The notes under the pieces were generated by a model. The model searched no databases, was not told the origin of the DNA, and worked only from the letters and a program-made list of their open reading frames with translations. Shown here in pieces: positions 19,243-28,426 of a DNA stretch of 64,000 nt. The DNA is from Ecytonucleospora hepatopenaei (lineage: Eukaryota; Microsporidia; Enterocytozoonidae), in contig JAPMUG010000002.1 of NCBI GenBank assembly GCA_026692725.1, positions 248,001 through 312,000 on the forward strand, read 5' to 3'. How positions within the stretch are numbered: position 1 is the stretch's first letter; every line of letters starts with the position of its first letter. The position numbers were made by a program, and so were the translations under genes.

Positions 19243-20937
19243 TTAGTTTACTTTACCAAAACCTACCTTTTCTGCCTTTTCATGTGAAATTTCTATCACT
19301 TTTTTATCCTTCACCAAAAGTATTCTATTAAATTTTTTAAGTAAGTCAAGATTGTGAACAATCGCAATACACGTTAGTTTTTTATCTGATGTTATGACCT
19401 CGAAAATATTGTGCTCTGATTTAATGTCCATGCTTGCTGTTGCTTCGTCTAACACCAAAATGCCTGCGTTTTTCAAATATGCCCTTAAGATTGAAATTTT
19501 CTGTCTTTCCCCTCCGCTTAATGCACTTCCGTTTTCTCCACATAAAGTGTGATATCCATTCTTTAAACGCATAATAGACTCATGAACAGTTAAGTGGTTT
19601 GCTGCATTATATATTTGTTCTTCATACACTTTTTTATTAGTGTATTTGATATTGTACATGACAGATTCGTTAAACAATGATGAGCTTTGGGAAACATATG
19701 CAAAAAGATTTTTAAAATCTTCTTCTGAAATATTTTGTATGTTTACATCATCTACAAACATTTGAATGTCTGATGTATTATATTTCAAAATACACTTGAG
19801 CAAAGAAGATTTACCAGAACCATTATGCCCGATAATTGCTATTTTATCTCCCTTGTTTATTTCAAAATTTATGCTATCCAAAATAATTTTGTCATTAAGT
19901 TTGTATGATAAGTCAAATATCTTTATCTGTTTTTTGATTCCACTAACTTTCTTTTTTGTCAAATTGTTGTCTTTTCGTGTCTTCAAATTTGTTTTTTTAA
20001 TATTTATCATTCCTGTTTTATATTTACCATACATAAAGCCTAAATTGGACAAATCTCCGTGAAAAACAGACAAAACTGTCACTGTATATGATAATGTATC
20101 TACGGTCATTGTTTTTGAAACAATGCATAATAAAAACACAACTAAAAATAGTTGTAATGCCCATATTACTTCCTGTGCCAAGTTTAAAAAATACATTGTT
20201 CTACTAAAAAATATTTCATTTTTTTCCGTGACTTTCAGACATTTTTCATATTTAGAAACTTCATATGTTTCTGTTCCATTTGTAAAAATCGTTTCAAAAT
20301 TGTTTATTCCATCGTTGAGTACATTCTGGCTATTGTCTAAATTATTGTTTAGTGTTATCCTTATTTTATTCCTCCATAATGTAATTGATATTGTAACAAA
20401 TATATAAATAAATAATGTTGTTAATACAATTATATTGGCAAATACGCCTAATTTTAAAATAATATCAGCTCCTGCAACCACTACTGTTACCAGAAATGGT
20501 AAAAAGTGCAACGTTAATACATCTAAAATGTCCTTTACTGCATCTGCTTTGCGTTGAATTATGTTTTGCATCTCGCCTTTTTTTATATTTCTGAAATCTT
20601 CCGGGTATAAATGTAAAAAATAGCTATAAGATTGTTTGTTCGCAATTGTGTATCCTATATGTCTTGCTCGTGACACAAACATCTTACCGAGCTGATTTGT
20701 TGTGCAGCTTAAAAAAAGAAACATTCCATATAAAAAGACTGTTTTTATCACAGATTCGTCGCTGCTTAATTTTTTTGCTATATCTCCGATAGTTCGTGAA
20801 CTTCGTATGTAAAAAAGTTTAGAAATTATACATGCTGCCAGTCCTGGTATAAAAACTCTTCTAATTTTTGATTGTTTAATTATATAAAATACAATAACAG
20901 ACCATAAAATTTTTAGATCACTATGGTTTCTTTGCAT
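19243..20937 (-). CDS. ATM1: Atm1-like half ABC transporter (mitosomal Fe-S export)
   Basis: A 564-residue half-transporter: an N-terminal membrane domain with about six helices (residues 15-320) and a nucleotide-binding domain. The membrane part has the Atm1/HMT signature pattern (RNIKKGEMQNIIQRKADAV, then SITLWRNKIRITLNN). The ATPase has Walker A GHNGSGKSS (about 365), Q-loop YVSQSSSLF, signature LSGGERQKISILRAYL, Walker B ILVLDEATASMD and the switch His in IAIVHN. Atm1 exports a sulfur compound for cytosolic Fe-S assembly, and microsporidia keep Atm1-like transporters for mitosomes. ATG 20937 follows TTTACCCATTT; a longer frame starts only at TTG. It is divergent from the gene at 21120, which has the same TTACCCATT signal. 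Confidence 0.8.
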   Translation of the reverse strand: MQRNHSDLKILWSVIVFYIIKQSKIRRVFIPGLAACIISKLFYIRSSRTIGDIAKKLSSDESVIKTVFLYGMFLFLSCTTNQLGKMFVSRARHIGYTIANKQSYSYFLHLYPEDFRNIKKGEMQNIIQRKADAVKDILDVLTLHFLPFLVTVVVAGADIILKLGVFANIIVLTTLFIYIFVTISITLWRNKIRITLNNNLDNSQNVLNDGINNFETIFTNGTETYEVSKYEKCLKVTEKNEIFFSRTMYFLNLAQEVIWALQLFLVVFLLCIVSKTMTVDTLSYTVTVLSVFHGDLSNLGFMYGKYKTGMINIKKTNLKTRKDNNLTKKKVSGIKKQIKIFDLSYKLNDKIILDSINFEINKGDKIAIIGHNGSGKSSLLKCILKYNTSDIQMFVDDVNIQNISEEDFKNLFAYVSQSSSLFNESVMYNIKYTNKKVYEEQIYNAANHLTVHESIMRLKNGYHTLCGENGSALSGGERQKISILRAYLKNAGILVLDEATASMDIKSEHNIFEVITSDKKLTCIAIVHNLDLLKKFNRILLVKDKKVIEISHEKAEKVGFGKVN

Positions 20938-20941
20938 AAAT

Positions 20942-20945
20942 GGGT
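20942..20945 (-). promoter_or_regulatory. CCC-like start-proximal signal of ATM1-like gene
   Basis: The sense strand reads TTTACCCATTT before ATG 20937. This decides the start, because the longer open frame has no upstream ATG. Confidence 0.55.
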
Positions 20946-21112
20946 AAATAAAAAAAATTAAATATTTTTGTTTCAATTTATTTATTTACATGTGTTTAAT
21001 ATCAGTATTTTGATATGTGATTACAATTAATCTAAAAATATTATCCCATAAAATTTATATGTGCATTAAAATATTCAATATATTTTTTGAAAATTTAAAA
21101 AAATTAAAATTT

Positions 21113-21119
21113 ACCCATT
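21113..21119 (+). promoter_or_regulatory. CCC-like start-proximal signal of the 21120 gene
   Basis: TTACCCATT ends at the ATG at 21120, matching the signal of the divergent ATM1-like gene. Confidence 0.55.
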
Positions 21120-22037
21120 ATGAAAATTAAAATAAACACTAACGTTACAAACTTGAAAGAAATTATTTCTTTTGAATCTTTCCATGTATTAAATGAGGAT
21201 AGATTATATGAATTGGTTTTTGAAGATCCAACAGAATATAATAAACAATTAAATATAATGCAAAAAGAAGCAGAATTTTTATTTAAAATCGATGACTATG
21301 AAGAAACATGTTGTGATGCTCAAAAAGGGTTTGATTCATTTGTGTGTTTCTTTTTTCATGTTAAAATGGCAGTATTGCAAAACATAAGATTCAAAAATGA
21401 CCACGGTATGATTTCTACTATAAATGTAAAAATATTTTGTAAAAATGCAGGTTGGTATGACATACCAAGAGAATTAAAAATATTTAAAGATGCTGTTAAA
21501 ATACCAAATAGTGTAAGTATAGAGGTTTTAGTTAGTAGTTTTGAGCTACAAGATATTTTAAAATCTCAAAATTTGTTTTTGGTTCACCATAATAGTTTAT
21601 TTATGCTTTTTTATGATGAAAATAAATTTTGGTTACAAATTGAGAGAAAAGCAATGCCTAAAAAGTACAAGGTGTTGAATTTTCTAAAAAGCACAAATGT
21701 TTTAACAAAAGCAATCTGCAAACTATCAACATTATATAGCAACATAAGTGAAAAAAACATAAAAAAATATATATGCGATTTTAAGCAAAAATGTGACAAA
21801 AATGAAAGACTGAGTCGAGAAGAATTAAATGTGATGGCTTCTTTGATACAAGAAGTATCAGGTGGCGTGGAATACATAGATGATTTTATTGAATTTTTAC
21901 AAAAAAACTTTTGTGAAAACAAATATTATACAAAAAACTATAATGATGGGTTTTCTAATTTTAAAATTTCATATAATATCAATAGAAATATGAATGAAAA
22001 TTCATTAGGTAATTTTAAATATAAACAAAATAAATAA
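21120..22037 (+). CDS. Hypothetical protein
   Basis: A 305-residue protein that I do not recognise. It has no signal peptide or transmembrane segment. The first two thirds look like a mixed alpha/beta fold, and residues 200-270 are mostly helical and lysine-rich. The last 40 residues are Asn/Lys/Tyr-rich and probably disordered. The strong start signal TTACCCATT just upstream and the intact length argue that it is a real gene. It is followed after only 10 bases by MED31 on the same strand. No function can be inferred from sequence alone. Confidence 0.7.
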   Translation: MKIKINTNVTNLKEIISFESFHVLNEDRLYELVFEDPTEYNKQLNIMQKEAEFLFKIDDYEETCCDAQKGFDSFVCFFFHVKMAVLQNIRFKNDHGMISTINVKIFCKNAGWYDIPRELKIFKDAVKIPNSVSIEVLVSSFELQDILKSQNLFLVHHNSLFMLFYDENKFWLQIERKAMPKKYKVLNFLKSTNVLTKAICKLSTLYSNISEKNIKKYICDFKQKCDKNERLSREELNVMASLIQEVSGGVEYIDDFIEFLQKNFCENKYYTKNYNDGFSNFKISYNINRNMNENSLGNFKYKQNK

Positions 22038-22047
22038 AATTTTGCCC

Positions 22048-22332
22048 ATGAAAGGATCATTTCAAAAGGACCTTGAATTCCTAGAAAGTTTAACCAATAT
22101 AGAATATTTAAAATGGTTGAGAAACAAAGAATATATAAACAATCCATATTTTATAGAATATTTAAAGAAACTCTTGATATTTAAAAAGGAAAAATATTTT
22201 AAATTTTTAGTATATCCACAAAGTCTAGAAATTCTTGAATTTATAATAAACAATCAAAATGAATTAAATAGCAACGATTTTTTTGAAAAGCTTGAGAAAC
22301 AACAATATTATTTATGGCTATATAAAAAGTAA
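22048..22332 (+). CDS. MED31: Mediator complex subunit 31
   Basis: A 94-residue MED31/SOH1 protein, the most conserved Mediator subunit, which connects gene-specific factors to RNA polymerase II. The core pattern is intact: FQKDLEFLESLTNIEYLKWL, then YFIEYLKKLLIF, then KFLVYPQSLEILEFI. These match FEVELEFVQCLANPxYLNFLA and [23 protein letters not shown] of other MED31 proteins. ATG 22048 sits directly behind GCCC, only 10 bases after the previous stop, so the signal decides the start. Its last codons and stop (TGGCTATATAAAAAGTAA) form the first part of the 30-bp tandem array that follows. Confidence 0.85.
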   Translation: MKGSFQKDLEFLESLTNIEYLKWLRNKEYINNPYFIEYLKKLLIFKKEKYFKFLVYPQSLEILEFIINNQNELNSNDFFEKLEKQQYYLWLYKK

Positions 22333-22512
22333 AACCTTAATTTATGATTGTATAAAAAGTAAAACCTTAATTTATGATTGTATAAAAAGTAAAACCTTAA
22401 TTTATGATTGTATAAAAAGTAAAACCTTAATTTATGGCTATATAAAAAGTAAAACCTTAATTTATGATTGTATAAAAAGTAAAACCTTAATTTATGATTG
22501 TATAAAAAGTAA
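22311..22512. repeat. 30-bp tandem array overlapping the MED31 3' end and the tRNA-Leu 3' end
   Basis: Six full copies of a 30-bp unit (TATAAAAAGTAAAACCTTAA plus TTTATGATTG, or TTTATGGCTA in copy 4) run from 22321 to 22500. A partial copy precedes them (22311-22320, inside MED31) and another follows (22501-22512). The array begins in the last MED31 codons, so it looks like an expansion of the gene's own 3' end. On the minus strand each unit contains TTTTT directly downstream of tRNA-Leu, so it can serve as a repeated Pol III terminator. There are no spacers, so it is not a CRISPR. Confidence 0.95.
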
Positions 22513-22591
22513 TGCGAAAGGGATTCGAACCCCTGCCTATAAATAGACTGGAGCCTAATTCCAGCGCCTTAGACCGCTCGGCCATCGCATC
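22510..22591 (-). tRNA. tRNA-Leu (UAG)
   Basis: An 82-nt class II tRNA on the minus strand. The acceptor GATGCGA pairs with TCGCATT (one G-U), the discriminator is A, and the anticodon stem is CTGGA/TCCAG with loop ATTAGGC (anticodon UAG). It has a variable arm and the T arm AGGGG-TTCGAAT-CCCTT. Its 3' end runs into the tandem array, whose TTTTT would terminate it. No intron is seen. Confidence 0.92.
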
Positions 22592-22799
22592 AAAATTTAA
22601 TTTTATTATTTATAAATACAATTTTTATATAAACTTCATGTTTTAAACTTTTAATTTTTAACGTTTAGTTAGATCAATATTAAACATTAATAGTACATAT
22701 ATTTGTAAATATAAATAAATTATATTGAATATTTACAAGTAGAAATTATAAATAGTTGCTTATATGCATTGTAATTTATAAAAACTGTTACCCCTAAAC

Positions 22800-23576
22800 A
22801 TGATTATGAAAAATAACAGTAACAATAATGAACAAGATGACAATAGTCTGGTGGCATGCCCTTCTTGTGGTAAATTGTGTTTTGGTAAATGTGCGGATTG
22901 TTTAAAGAGTAAAATTGACATATCAGACAATATAATTTTAAATAAAAACAATTCTTATGTTATTTCTAATAAAAACAGAAATATGAAAGACAATAATTTA
23001 TTAGGGCTAAATAAAAACGAAAGGTTAAACAAAAAGGTCATTGGTGAAGGAAACAATACTATTAGAAACAACTCTCTAAATAATCAAACCCAAGATTTTG
23101 CCAATGATTTTTTATTAAACAATCATTTTCTTTTGAAAAGAAATAATTCTCAAAAAAATTTTAATGGAAATGCGGAGCATATGTACAATAAAACATATAA
23201 AAACCATTCATTTTCAAGCGATTATTTAAAACAAAATAGAGTACCTAATAATGACTTGTTTGGGAGAAGTTTATATGATGAACATGACGAACGTGACAAA
23301 AAACAGAAAATCCCACAAAACAACACAACGATAAAAAATATAAAAAATACTGGAATGTACACACAAAATACAAATCCATACCATAATTTGATGCACAACA
23401 AGTTTGTAAATCAATCTAAAAACATTAAAAAAACCATAGTTGCTAATGTACATGTTGATTATAGCCTTTCAAGTGATAATTTTAGGAGAATAATGAAAAG
23501 CAATCCTGGATACACACATTTTGATGTAGAAGATCATTTACTAGGAATATATTTGACAAAAAAGAGAAGATTATAA
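22800..23576 (+). CDS. Hypothetical Asn-rich protein with N-terminal Cys cluster
   Basis: A 258-residue protein that I do not recognise. Residues 19-36 hold five cysteines as CPSCGKLCFGKCADCLK, a spacing suggestive of a small zinc site. Residues 40-205 are rich in Asn, Lys and Ser and probably disordered. The C-terminal 50 residues (VDYSLSSDNFRRIMKSNP ... HLLGIYLTKKRRL) look folded and basic. TTACCCCTAAAC precedes ATG 22800, a clear start signal. The Asn content here is irregular and differs from the NSNI/NTNI repeats of the right end of the window. A nucleic-acid or scaffold role would be a guess. Confidence 0.65.
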   Translation: MIMKNNSNNNEQDDNSLVACPSCGKLCFGKCADCLKSKIDISDNIILNKNNSYVISNKNRNMKDNNLLGLNKNERLNKKVIGEGNNTIRNNSLNNQTQDFANDFLLNNHFLLKRNNSQKNFNGNAEHMYNKTYKNHSFSSDYLKQNRVPNNDLFGRSLYDEHDERDKKQKIPQNNTTIKNIKNTGMYTQNTNPYHNLMHNKFVNQSKNIKKTIVANVHVDYSLSSDNFRRIMKSNPGYTHFDVEDHLLGIYLTKKRRL

Positions 23577-23624
23577 TGGTTTTATTCATTCTTAGCTTAT
23601 AAATGAAATTTAACATTCAAAAAT

Positions 23625-25646
23625 TTATTCTTTAGATTCATAAACTTTTTCTATTTTTTCTAGAATTTCTTTTTTACATTTAGAATCAACATTTTGCTTC
23701 TTCTCTACTATCTTTTCAATTGTTTTTATATTTATGTCATCCTTGATTAATAATAAACTTTTTAGTTCTAATAAAAATAAATCAGAATTTGTTGAATCAA
23801 TCAAATTTGCTGTTTTTTCAAGTGGTAAGAACAAATCCTTCAAATCCGTTTCATTTATAAATTTTTCAAAAAGAGCAATTATTTTTTTAATGTTACTTCT
23901 TAATAAACTGCCTGTGTTTTTTTCAAATGTCGATTGTTTGTGCTTGATTCTTTTCAAATACGTTTCAACCAGGGATTCACACAGCTCATGACAAAATGTT
24001 AAAAAAGTAAAGTCTGCCATTGCAGTTTGATAGTCCTGTAAAAAATCTTCCAATGTAACCACCAAAACATCAAAATTTTGTTCCCATTTTGATGTAAAAA
24101 AGTTGCTATATGCTGGTTTGCAAATAAAAATCACAAATTTAGATAAAAAATGATTACATGTCTTCAAAATAGAAATAAAAATATTACCTAACTCCCTTAC
24201 CTCATCTGACTGACACTGTGGCAAGCTTGTAATATATTGTGTCAACTTTAATCCGCTATTTCCAAACACAATACAATAGTCCTCAAAACCAGGCTTACTT
24301 TTACCTTTACAACTAGGTTCAAAATCTTTTTCTATAGCACTGCATATTTTGCTTTGGAATATCTGACAGTATTCCTTGACTGTCTTCGTTATGTACAAAA
24401 AAACTTTTTTGTTAAAAGCAATTGGCTCCAGCTGTACTTTTATCATCTGCAACAAATTTATAAATCCAGTTGAAATAAGCTTTTCTTCTTCATCTTTATT
24501 TAACTCTCCGTCTCTGGTGTTAAACTTTTCTATTTCTGTTTTTGTTATTGTTTCTATCCATGAATTTAACTTGTTAGCTGCAGTGTGCGCATACTTCTCT
24601 AAAAGTTCATTTTCATTGTCTATAAGTCTTTCGCCCAGACTTTCTGCAATTTTGTTGTATTTTGTTTCTATTGCTGCGTAATAATTGGTTTTAAACTCAA
24701 TCAGTTTAAGTATTTCTCCTGCGTCCATTAAATCAATATGCTTTTTTATTGCTGTTTTTAAATTTTTGTGATAACAATCCAATATTTGTGCAAAAGTAAA
24801 AAAATAAAGCTCAATTTTCTCATTAAAAAAGTCTAATTCATCCAAAACAACGTCTAAATGTAAAATAAAATCCTCTTTAGAAACCAAAAACTTTTCCTTA
24901 ATACTTCCTTCTAAAATTTGGATTGTTTTTTCTTTTAAATTTTTTGGTTTCCTAGTAATGTATTTTGGATACATTTTAGAAATTTGAAACAACACCAAAT
25001 CCTTTCCATTTTCACCTTCTGTTGCTTTTATGGTTAAAATGTCTCTGTTTTCCTCTTTTTCGACAATTTTGTTAATTGTTGGTATCAACTCAAAGTTGTT
25101 TTTATAATCCTTCACTATCTCTAAGAAAAATAAAGTAAAATTTATAGAATCTTTTTTAATCTCCTGAATCACATCTTCAATTTTGTTTATATCTTCTCCT
25201 GGCATTTCAATATTATATTGTTCGAGTTCACATAAAAATTCTTCTTTCCTAAAAATATATCCATGATATTTTTCCAAGTCATCTTTATCTGGCAACTCAT
25301 CATTTGATTGAAAATTGTTGTAAAATTCTTTTATCTTTATAAATCTTTGATGAGCCAAACATACTGTTTTGACCATCTTATAATTTTTTATTAGAAAAGT
25401 AAAGTCATTCAAAAGAGCAATGTTTTTGTTTTTAAAATCATTAAATGTAGCAACTTTTTCATTTAAAAGCAAATATTGTGTATTTGTCTTTTTAACTTTA
25501 GCATATGTTTGGGACATTTTTCCATTAAACTTTTTTTGAAAAACTTCGTATTTATTTTTACACTCTTTTTCTAAATTTTCTAATTTAGTGTGTATGTCAC
25601 TTGGGTGCCTAAGCACTTCAGAAAGGTCAAACAAAGCTTTTGTCAT
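23625..25646 (-). CDS. SEC6: Exocyst subunit Sec6-like
   Basis: A 673-residue, almost entirely helical protein with the character of Sec6, an exocyst subunit that tethers secretory vesicles to the plasma membrane. The N-terminus is coiled coil (DIHTKLENLEKECKNKYEVF). The middle part (residues 330-400: YNKIAESLGERLIDNENELL, then NSWIETITKTEIEKF) resembles the conserved Sec6 core. The C-terminal helical bundles contain TFLTFCHELCESLVETYLKR. Length is shorter than yeast Sec6 (805). Family assignment rests on overall pattern, and another tethering-complex subunit is possible. ATG 25646 follows AACCCATTTGTTT, lying in the 20-base gap after the SVP26 stop. Confidence 0.6.
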   Translation of the reverse strand: MTKALFDLSEVLRHPSDIHTKLENLEKECKNKYEVFQKKFNGKMSQTYAKVKKTNTQYLLLNEKVATFNDFKNKNIALLNDFTFLIKNYKMVKTVCLAHQRFIKIKEFYNNFQSNDELPDKDDLEKYHGYIFRKEEFLCELEQYNIEMPGEDINKIEDVIQEIKKDSINFTLFFLEIVKDYKNNFELIPTINKIVEKEENRDILTIKATEGENGKDLVLFQISKMYPKYITRKPKNLKEKTIQILEGSIKEKFLVSKEDFILHLDVVLDELDFFNEKIELYFFTFAQILDCYHKNLKTAIKKHIDLMDAGEILKLIEFKTNYYAAIETKYNKIAESLGERLIDNENELLEKYAHTAANKLNSWIETITKTEIEKFNTRDGELNKDEEEKLISTGFINLLQMIKVQLEPIAFNKKVFLYITKTVKEYCQIFQSKICSAIEKDFEPSCKGKSKPGFEDYCIVFGNSGLKLTQYITSLPQCQSDEVRELGNIFISILKTCNHFLSKFVIFICKPAYSNFFTSKWEQNFDVLVVTLEDFLQDYQTAMADFTFLTFCHELCESLVETYLKRIKHKQSTFEKNTGSLLRSNIKKIIALFEKFINETDLKDLFLPLEKTANLIDSTNSDLFLLELKSLLLIKDDINIKTIEKIVEKKQNVDSKCKKEILEKIEKVYESKE

Positions 25647-25666
25647 AAACAAATGGGTTAAAAAAT

Positions 25667-26206
25667 TTATTGGTATTGTTTGTTTCTTTTTCTAATATTT
25701 AGCAAATAATCTAAAATTATTCCAGCATATGTTTTAACAGGTTTTCCTGGATTTTTTATAAACAATAAATCATCCGTTGCACTCATTGAAAAGAAAAAAC
25801 AAAATGGTGTTAGCCACACAATTGTAAACGCAAAAATGATAAGAAAAACACTTCCACTCTTCTCGAAGAAAAACTTTATCATTAAAAAATGATTCACCAG
25901 ACTTCCTAAAACACCCCCTAAAAAACGCATGTCTTCTGGCTTTATCGCTGGATAGGTAGCCATTAAACAGTGGAAAGTGTACTGAACTGCCAAACCAATA
26001 AGTAACTGCCACAACGGCATGCCTTTAAAAAGGAAAAACGCATAACATCCCATACTAAAATATATGATATTTTGTATTTTATTTTTAGCTGCATATGTAT
26101 TTTGTTCTATGTAATCTATTGATCTGATTGTTCCAACACATACACCTATTATAGCAGCCACTATAAATACAAAAATTAATGAAATCTTAATAAATTCAAA
26201 GAACAT
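25667..26206 (-). CDS. SVP26: SVP26/TEX261 family ER-Golgi membrane protein
   Basis: A 179-residue multi-pass membrane protein of the Svp26/TEX261 family, which sorts some glycosyltransferases into COPII vesicles. Matching segments are VQYTFHCLMATYPAI (family YxxxLxxFPFI), then GGVLGSLVNHFLMIKFF (VLNHYxWFKYF), then WLTPFCFFFSMSATDDLL (WFxPFxLFVSLSAGDxVL). About four or five hydrophobic segments are seen. CCCTGCTC lies directly before ATG 26206. It is divergent from the proteasome gene with 101 bases between starts, and its stop is 20 bases from the SEC6-like start. Confidence 0.8.
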   Translation of the reverse strand: MFFEFIKISLIFVFIVAAIIGVCVGTIRSIDYIEQNTYAAKNKIQNIIYFSMGCYAFFLFKGMPLWQLLIGLAVQYTFHCLMATYPAIKPEDMRFLGGVLGSLVNHFLMIKFFFEKSGSVFLIIFAFTIVWLTPFCFFFSMSATDDLLFIKNPGKPVKTYAGIILDYLLNIRKRNKQYQ

Positions 26207-26297
26207 GAGCAGGGTAAAATTTGTTTATTTTTATTGTTTTAAATTTTTGCTTTTATTTTACAGCAAATGCTTTGCTTTTAAACAAATGGAAAGTTTT

Positions 26298-26303
26298 ACC
26301 CCT
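26298..26303 (+). promoter_or_regulatory. CCC-like start-proximal signal of the proteasome gene
   Basis: ACCCCTAACA lies directly before ATG 26308 and fixes the start, excluding an upstream hydrophobic extension. Confidence 0.6.
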
Positions 26304-26307
26304 AACA

Positions 26308-27033
26308 ATGTTGATTGATTACGGAAACAAATATAATGAAAATGGAAAAAACTTGCAGGTGGAATATTCTAAAAAGTTTATTGGTAAGTGCCCTAGCTCA
26401 ATTGTGGTTAAAAACAATAGCTCGGTTGTAATTGCAACCATTAAACCTGTTGAAAGCAAATTGCACATTTTAAACAGCCAAGAAAATATTTACAAAATAA
26501 CAAACAATTGTTATGTAGCTGCATCAGGCAGAGAGCTAGATAAAAATTACATCATTCAAAATTTAAAGGAAATTGCAATGCAGTACAAAAAAATGTTCAA
26601 TTCTGAAATAACAAGCGAATACATCAAGCAGCATTTAAACGCTCTTTTAGTGTATTTCAATTCTACATTAGGTCTAAGGGTCATAGGAGCAGAGTTTATT
26701 GTGGTGGTTGTGGAAAAAGACAAGTATAACTGTCTTTTGGTAGAGAACACCGGGTCAATTCTAAAATATACGTGCGCAGTTGTGGGGAGTATGAGCCAGA
26801 GAGCAAAAACAGAAATGGAGAAGGTCAACTGGGATGCTCTAAACATAGAAGAAATGATAGACCAGGTGGTTATGATTTTTTACAAATGTTTTGATCCATT
26901 ATCAGACAAACCCTTTGAAATTGAAATTAAGGTTGTTGGAAAGGACACGAACAACGAATTTATTAATGTTGAAAAGGAAGTAATTGACAAATATGTTGCA
27001 AGACACTGTGATTTAACAATTGACGACCAATAA
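26308..27033 (+). CDS. 20S proteasome alpha-type subunit
   Basis: A 241-residue proteasome alpha-type subunit. The N-terminal alpha signature appears in altered form as NENGKNLQVEYSKKFI (normally SPEGRLxQVEYAxxAI). It is followed by the conserved strand TSI-like SSIVVKNNSSVVIAT and a later GRELDKNYII segment. The C-terminal part has the helix and strand pattern of alpha subunits. As an alpha subunit it has no catalytic threonine. The C-terminal pattern is most like alpha1 or alpha6 but I cannot decide which. ATG 26308 is used because ACCCCTAACA precedes it; the longer open frame starts with a hydrophobic stretch lacking an upstream ATG signal and would mimic a signal peptide. Confidence 0.82.
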   Translation: MLIDYGNKYNENGKNLQVEYSKKFIGKCPSSIVVKNNSSVVIATIKPVESKLHILNSQENIYKITNNCYVAASGRELDKNYIIQNLKEIAMQYKKMFNSEITSEYIKQHLNALLVYFNSTLGLRVIGAEFIVVVVEKDKYNCLLVENTGSILKYTCAVVGSMSQRAKTEMEKVNWDALNIEEMIDQVVMIFYKCFDPLSDKPFEIEIKVVGKDTNNEFINVEKEVIDKYVARHCDLTIDDQ

Positions 27034-27304
27034 TATTTTTATTTGCACGTAAATTTGAAAGGTATTTTATTTTTTTATTCATGTGCTTTTGTTATAATGT
27101 TAGAAGGTAAAGTAGTTTTTAGATATAATTTATGTTGGTTTTTAATACTAATCTTAACAATAAAAGTCATGTTTTTTACATATTAATGCTTTTAAACTAT
27201 ATAATAAATTTATTGCTAATCGATAAAAATCAAATTGTTTTTTTTTCTTGTTTAAGTTTTAATCCTTCAAGGGAATGTTTGAAAATTAACATGACCCTTG
27301 TTTT

Positions 27305-28354
27305 ATGGAAGAAGAAGCTGAATATTTTGATGTGATAATGTACGGAACTAAGTTAGATGATCTTTACAACATTTATAAGAGCAAAAAGAATAGGTCAATT
27401 GCAGTTGTTGATTTAACAAGTGAATATGGAACCACGTATTCCAATGTAAATCTGCATGATATAAAACATGACTTTGTTAAAAATTTAAAAGAAAACAAAA
27501 AGTATTCAAACACAGTTTTAATTGAAATGCTGCCTTTTTTTCTAACAAAATATAGCAATGTTGTTAAAGAAGTTGATGGTGGTATTTTCGGAGAAAATGT
27601 CAAATATTTAAAAATAACAAAATCATTTTTTGTTAACTCGGGATTTTATGCATTTGAAATACCTAATACTAAAACTAAATTGTATAATTCGAATGTATTT
27701 TCAAATACTTTTGATGGGTCTGAAAATGACAATTTAATTGACATGTATTGGTATGCCAAGTCATTAGAACAAAAAAATTCGGAGTTATTTCTTAAGCATA
27801 ATATGTGCAAAGGTAAAGTATTTAAAGCAATTGAAAAACATAATGCATCTGATTTTTTTATAAATTATCGTTTTGTTTATCCTAAATATGGTATTAGTAC
27901 AATGTGTGAATATTTGGCTTTGAATCTCTCATTGAAAGGGGTTGTGTTTTGTTTAAATAAAAACATAGAAGTAGTGAAATCAATAGAAAAGGGTGTAGAT
28001 ACTAGTTTTAGATATCAAAATTCTTTTTTAAACACAAATAAATTCATCAATACAAAGTTGCCAAAAGGAAAGACATACATACGTGTGATTTTGTATGATG
28101 GAAAAAAATTTGATGGAAATTTTAAAGTTTTGTTTGAACATAAAGAAATTGTTTTTGATGTTTTAGGGCTGAATAGTTTATCAGGATGTTGTCCAGAAGA
28201 TACACAGTTATTGTATTTTTTAAGTTATGAAAGAGAAGTGAACATTTCAGACATAATTAATTTTGGTATTTTAGAAAAGAATATTTTGTATGATATTGAA
28301 TATGTAATTGAAACAAATCTAAAATTATATGAAAAATATATCAATGAACTATAA
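27305..28354 (+). CDS. Rab GDI / Rab escort protein family, divergent
   Basis: A 349-residue protein of the GDI/REP superfamily, which extracts or escorts prenylated Rab GTPases. Residues 1-50 (EYFDVIMYGTKLDDLYNI then VVDLTSEYGTTYSNV) follow the family N-terminus DVIVxGTGLxECI...DRNPYYGGES. IEMLPFFLTKYSNVVKEV matches the Rab-binding NVDLIPKFL block, and FVYPKYGISTMCEYLA matches LYPLYGLGELPQGFARL. The glycine-rich dinucleotide motif is degenerate, as in all family members. GDI and REP cannot be separated with confidence, although the LYNSNVFS segment slightly favours REP. It is about 100 residues short. ACCCTTGTTTT precedes ATG. Confidence 0.65.
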   Translation: MEEEAEYFDVIMYGTKLDDLYNIYKSKKNRSIAVVDLTSEYGTTYSNVNLHDIKHDFVKNLKENKKYSNTVLIEMLPFFLTKYSNVVKEVDGGIFGENVKYLKITKSFFVNSGFYAFEIPNTKTKLYNSNVFSNTFDGSENDNLIDMYWYAKSLEQKNSELFLKHNMCKGKVFKAIEKHNASDFFINYRFVYPKYGISTMCEYLALNLSLKGVVFCLNKNIEVVKSIEKGVDTSFRYQNSFLNTNKFINTKLPKGKTYIRVILYDGKKFDGNFKVLFEHKEIVFDVLGLNSLSGCCPEDTQLLYFLSYEREVNISDIINFGILEKNILYDIEYVIETNLKLYEKYINEL

Positions 28355-28426
28355 AATTAAATAGTTAAATGTGTTTGTTAAATTTTTGGTATGATTATAA
28401 AATATTCTTTATTAATTTGATCCCTT

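Noticed and set aside
22321..22512. CRISPR-like array
   Set aside because: The 30-bp units are directly adjacent with no spacers, and the genome is eukaryotic. It is a simple tandem repeat.
22283..22546. Open frame of repeated KSKTLIYDCI units over the 30-bp array
   Set aside because: The 30-bp unit length keeps one frame open by chance. It overlaps MED31 and tRNA-Leu, and the frame encoding MED31 stops at the first unit.
26221..26307. Hydrophobic N-terminal extension of the proteasome subunit resembling a signal peptide
   Set aside because: A secreted proteasome subunit makes no sense, and ACCCCTAACA directly precedes the internal ATG 26308, which gives a normal alpha-subunit N-terminus.
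27132..27335. 67-codon open frame, and a 29-codon one starting near 27097, between the proteasome and GDI/REP genes
   Set aside because: Low-complexity Leu/Ile/Asn sequence that overlaps the start signal and first codons of the GDI/REP gene. No CCC-like motif or family match.
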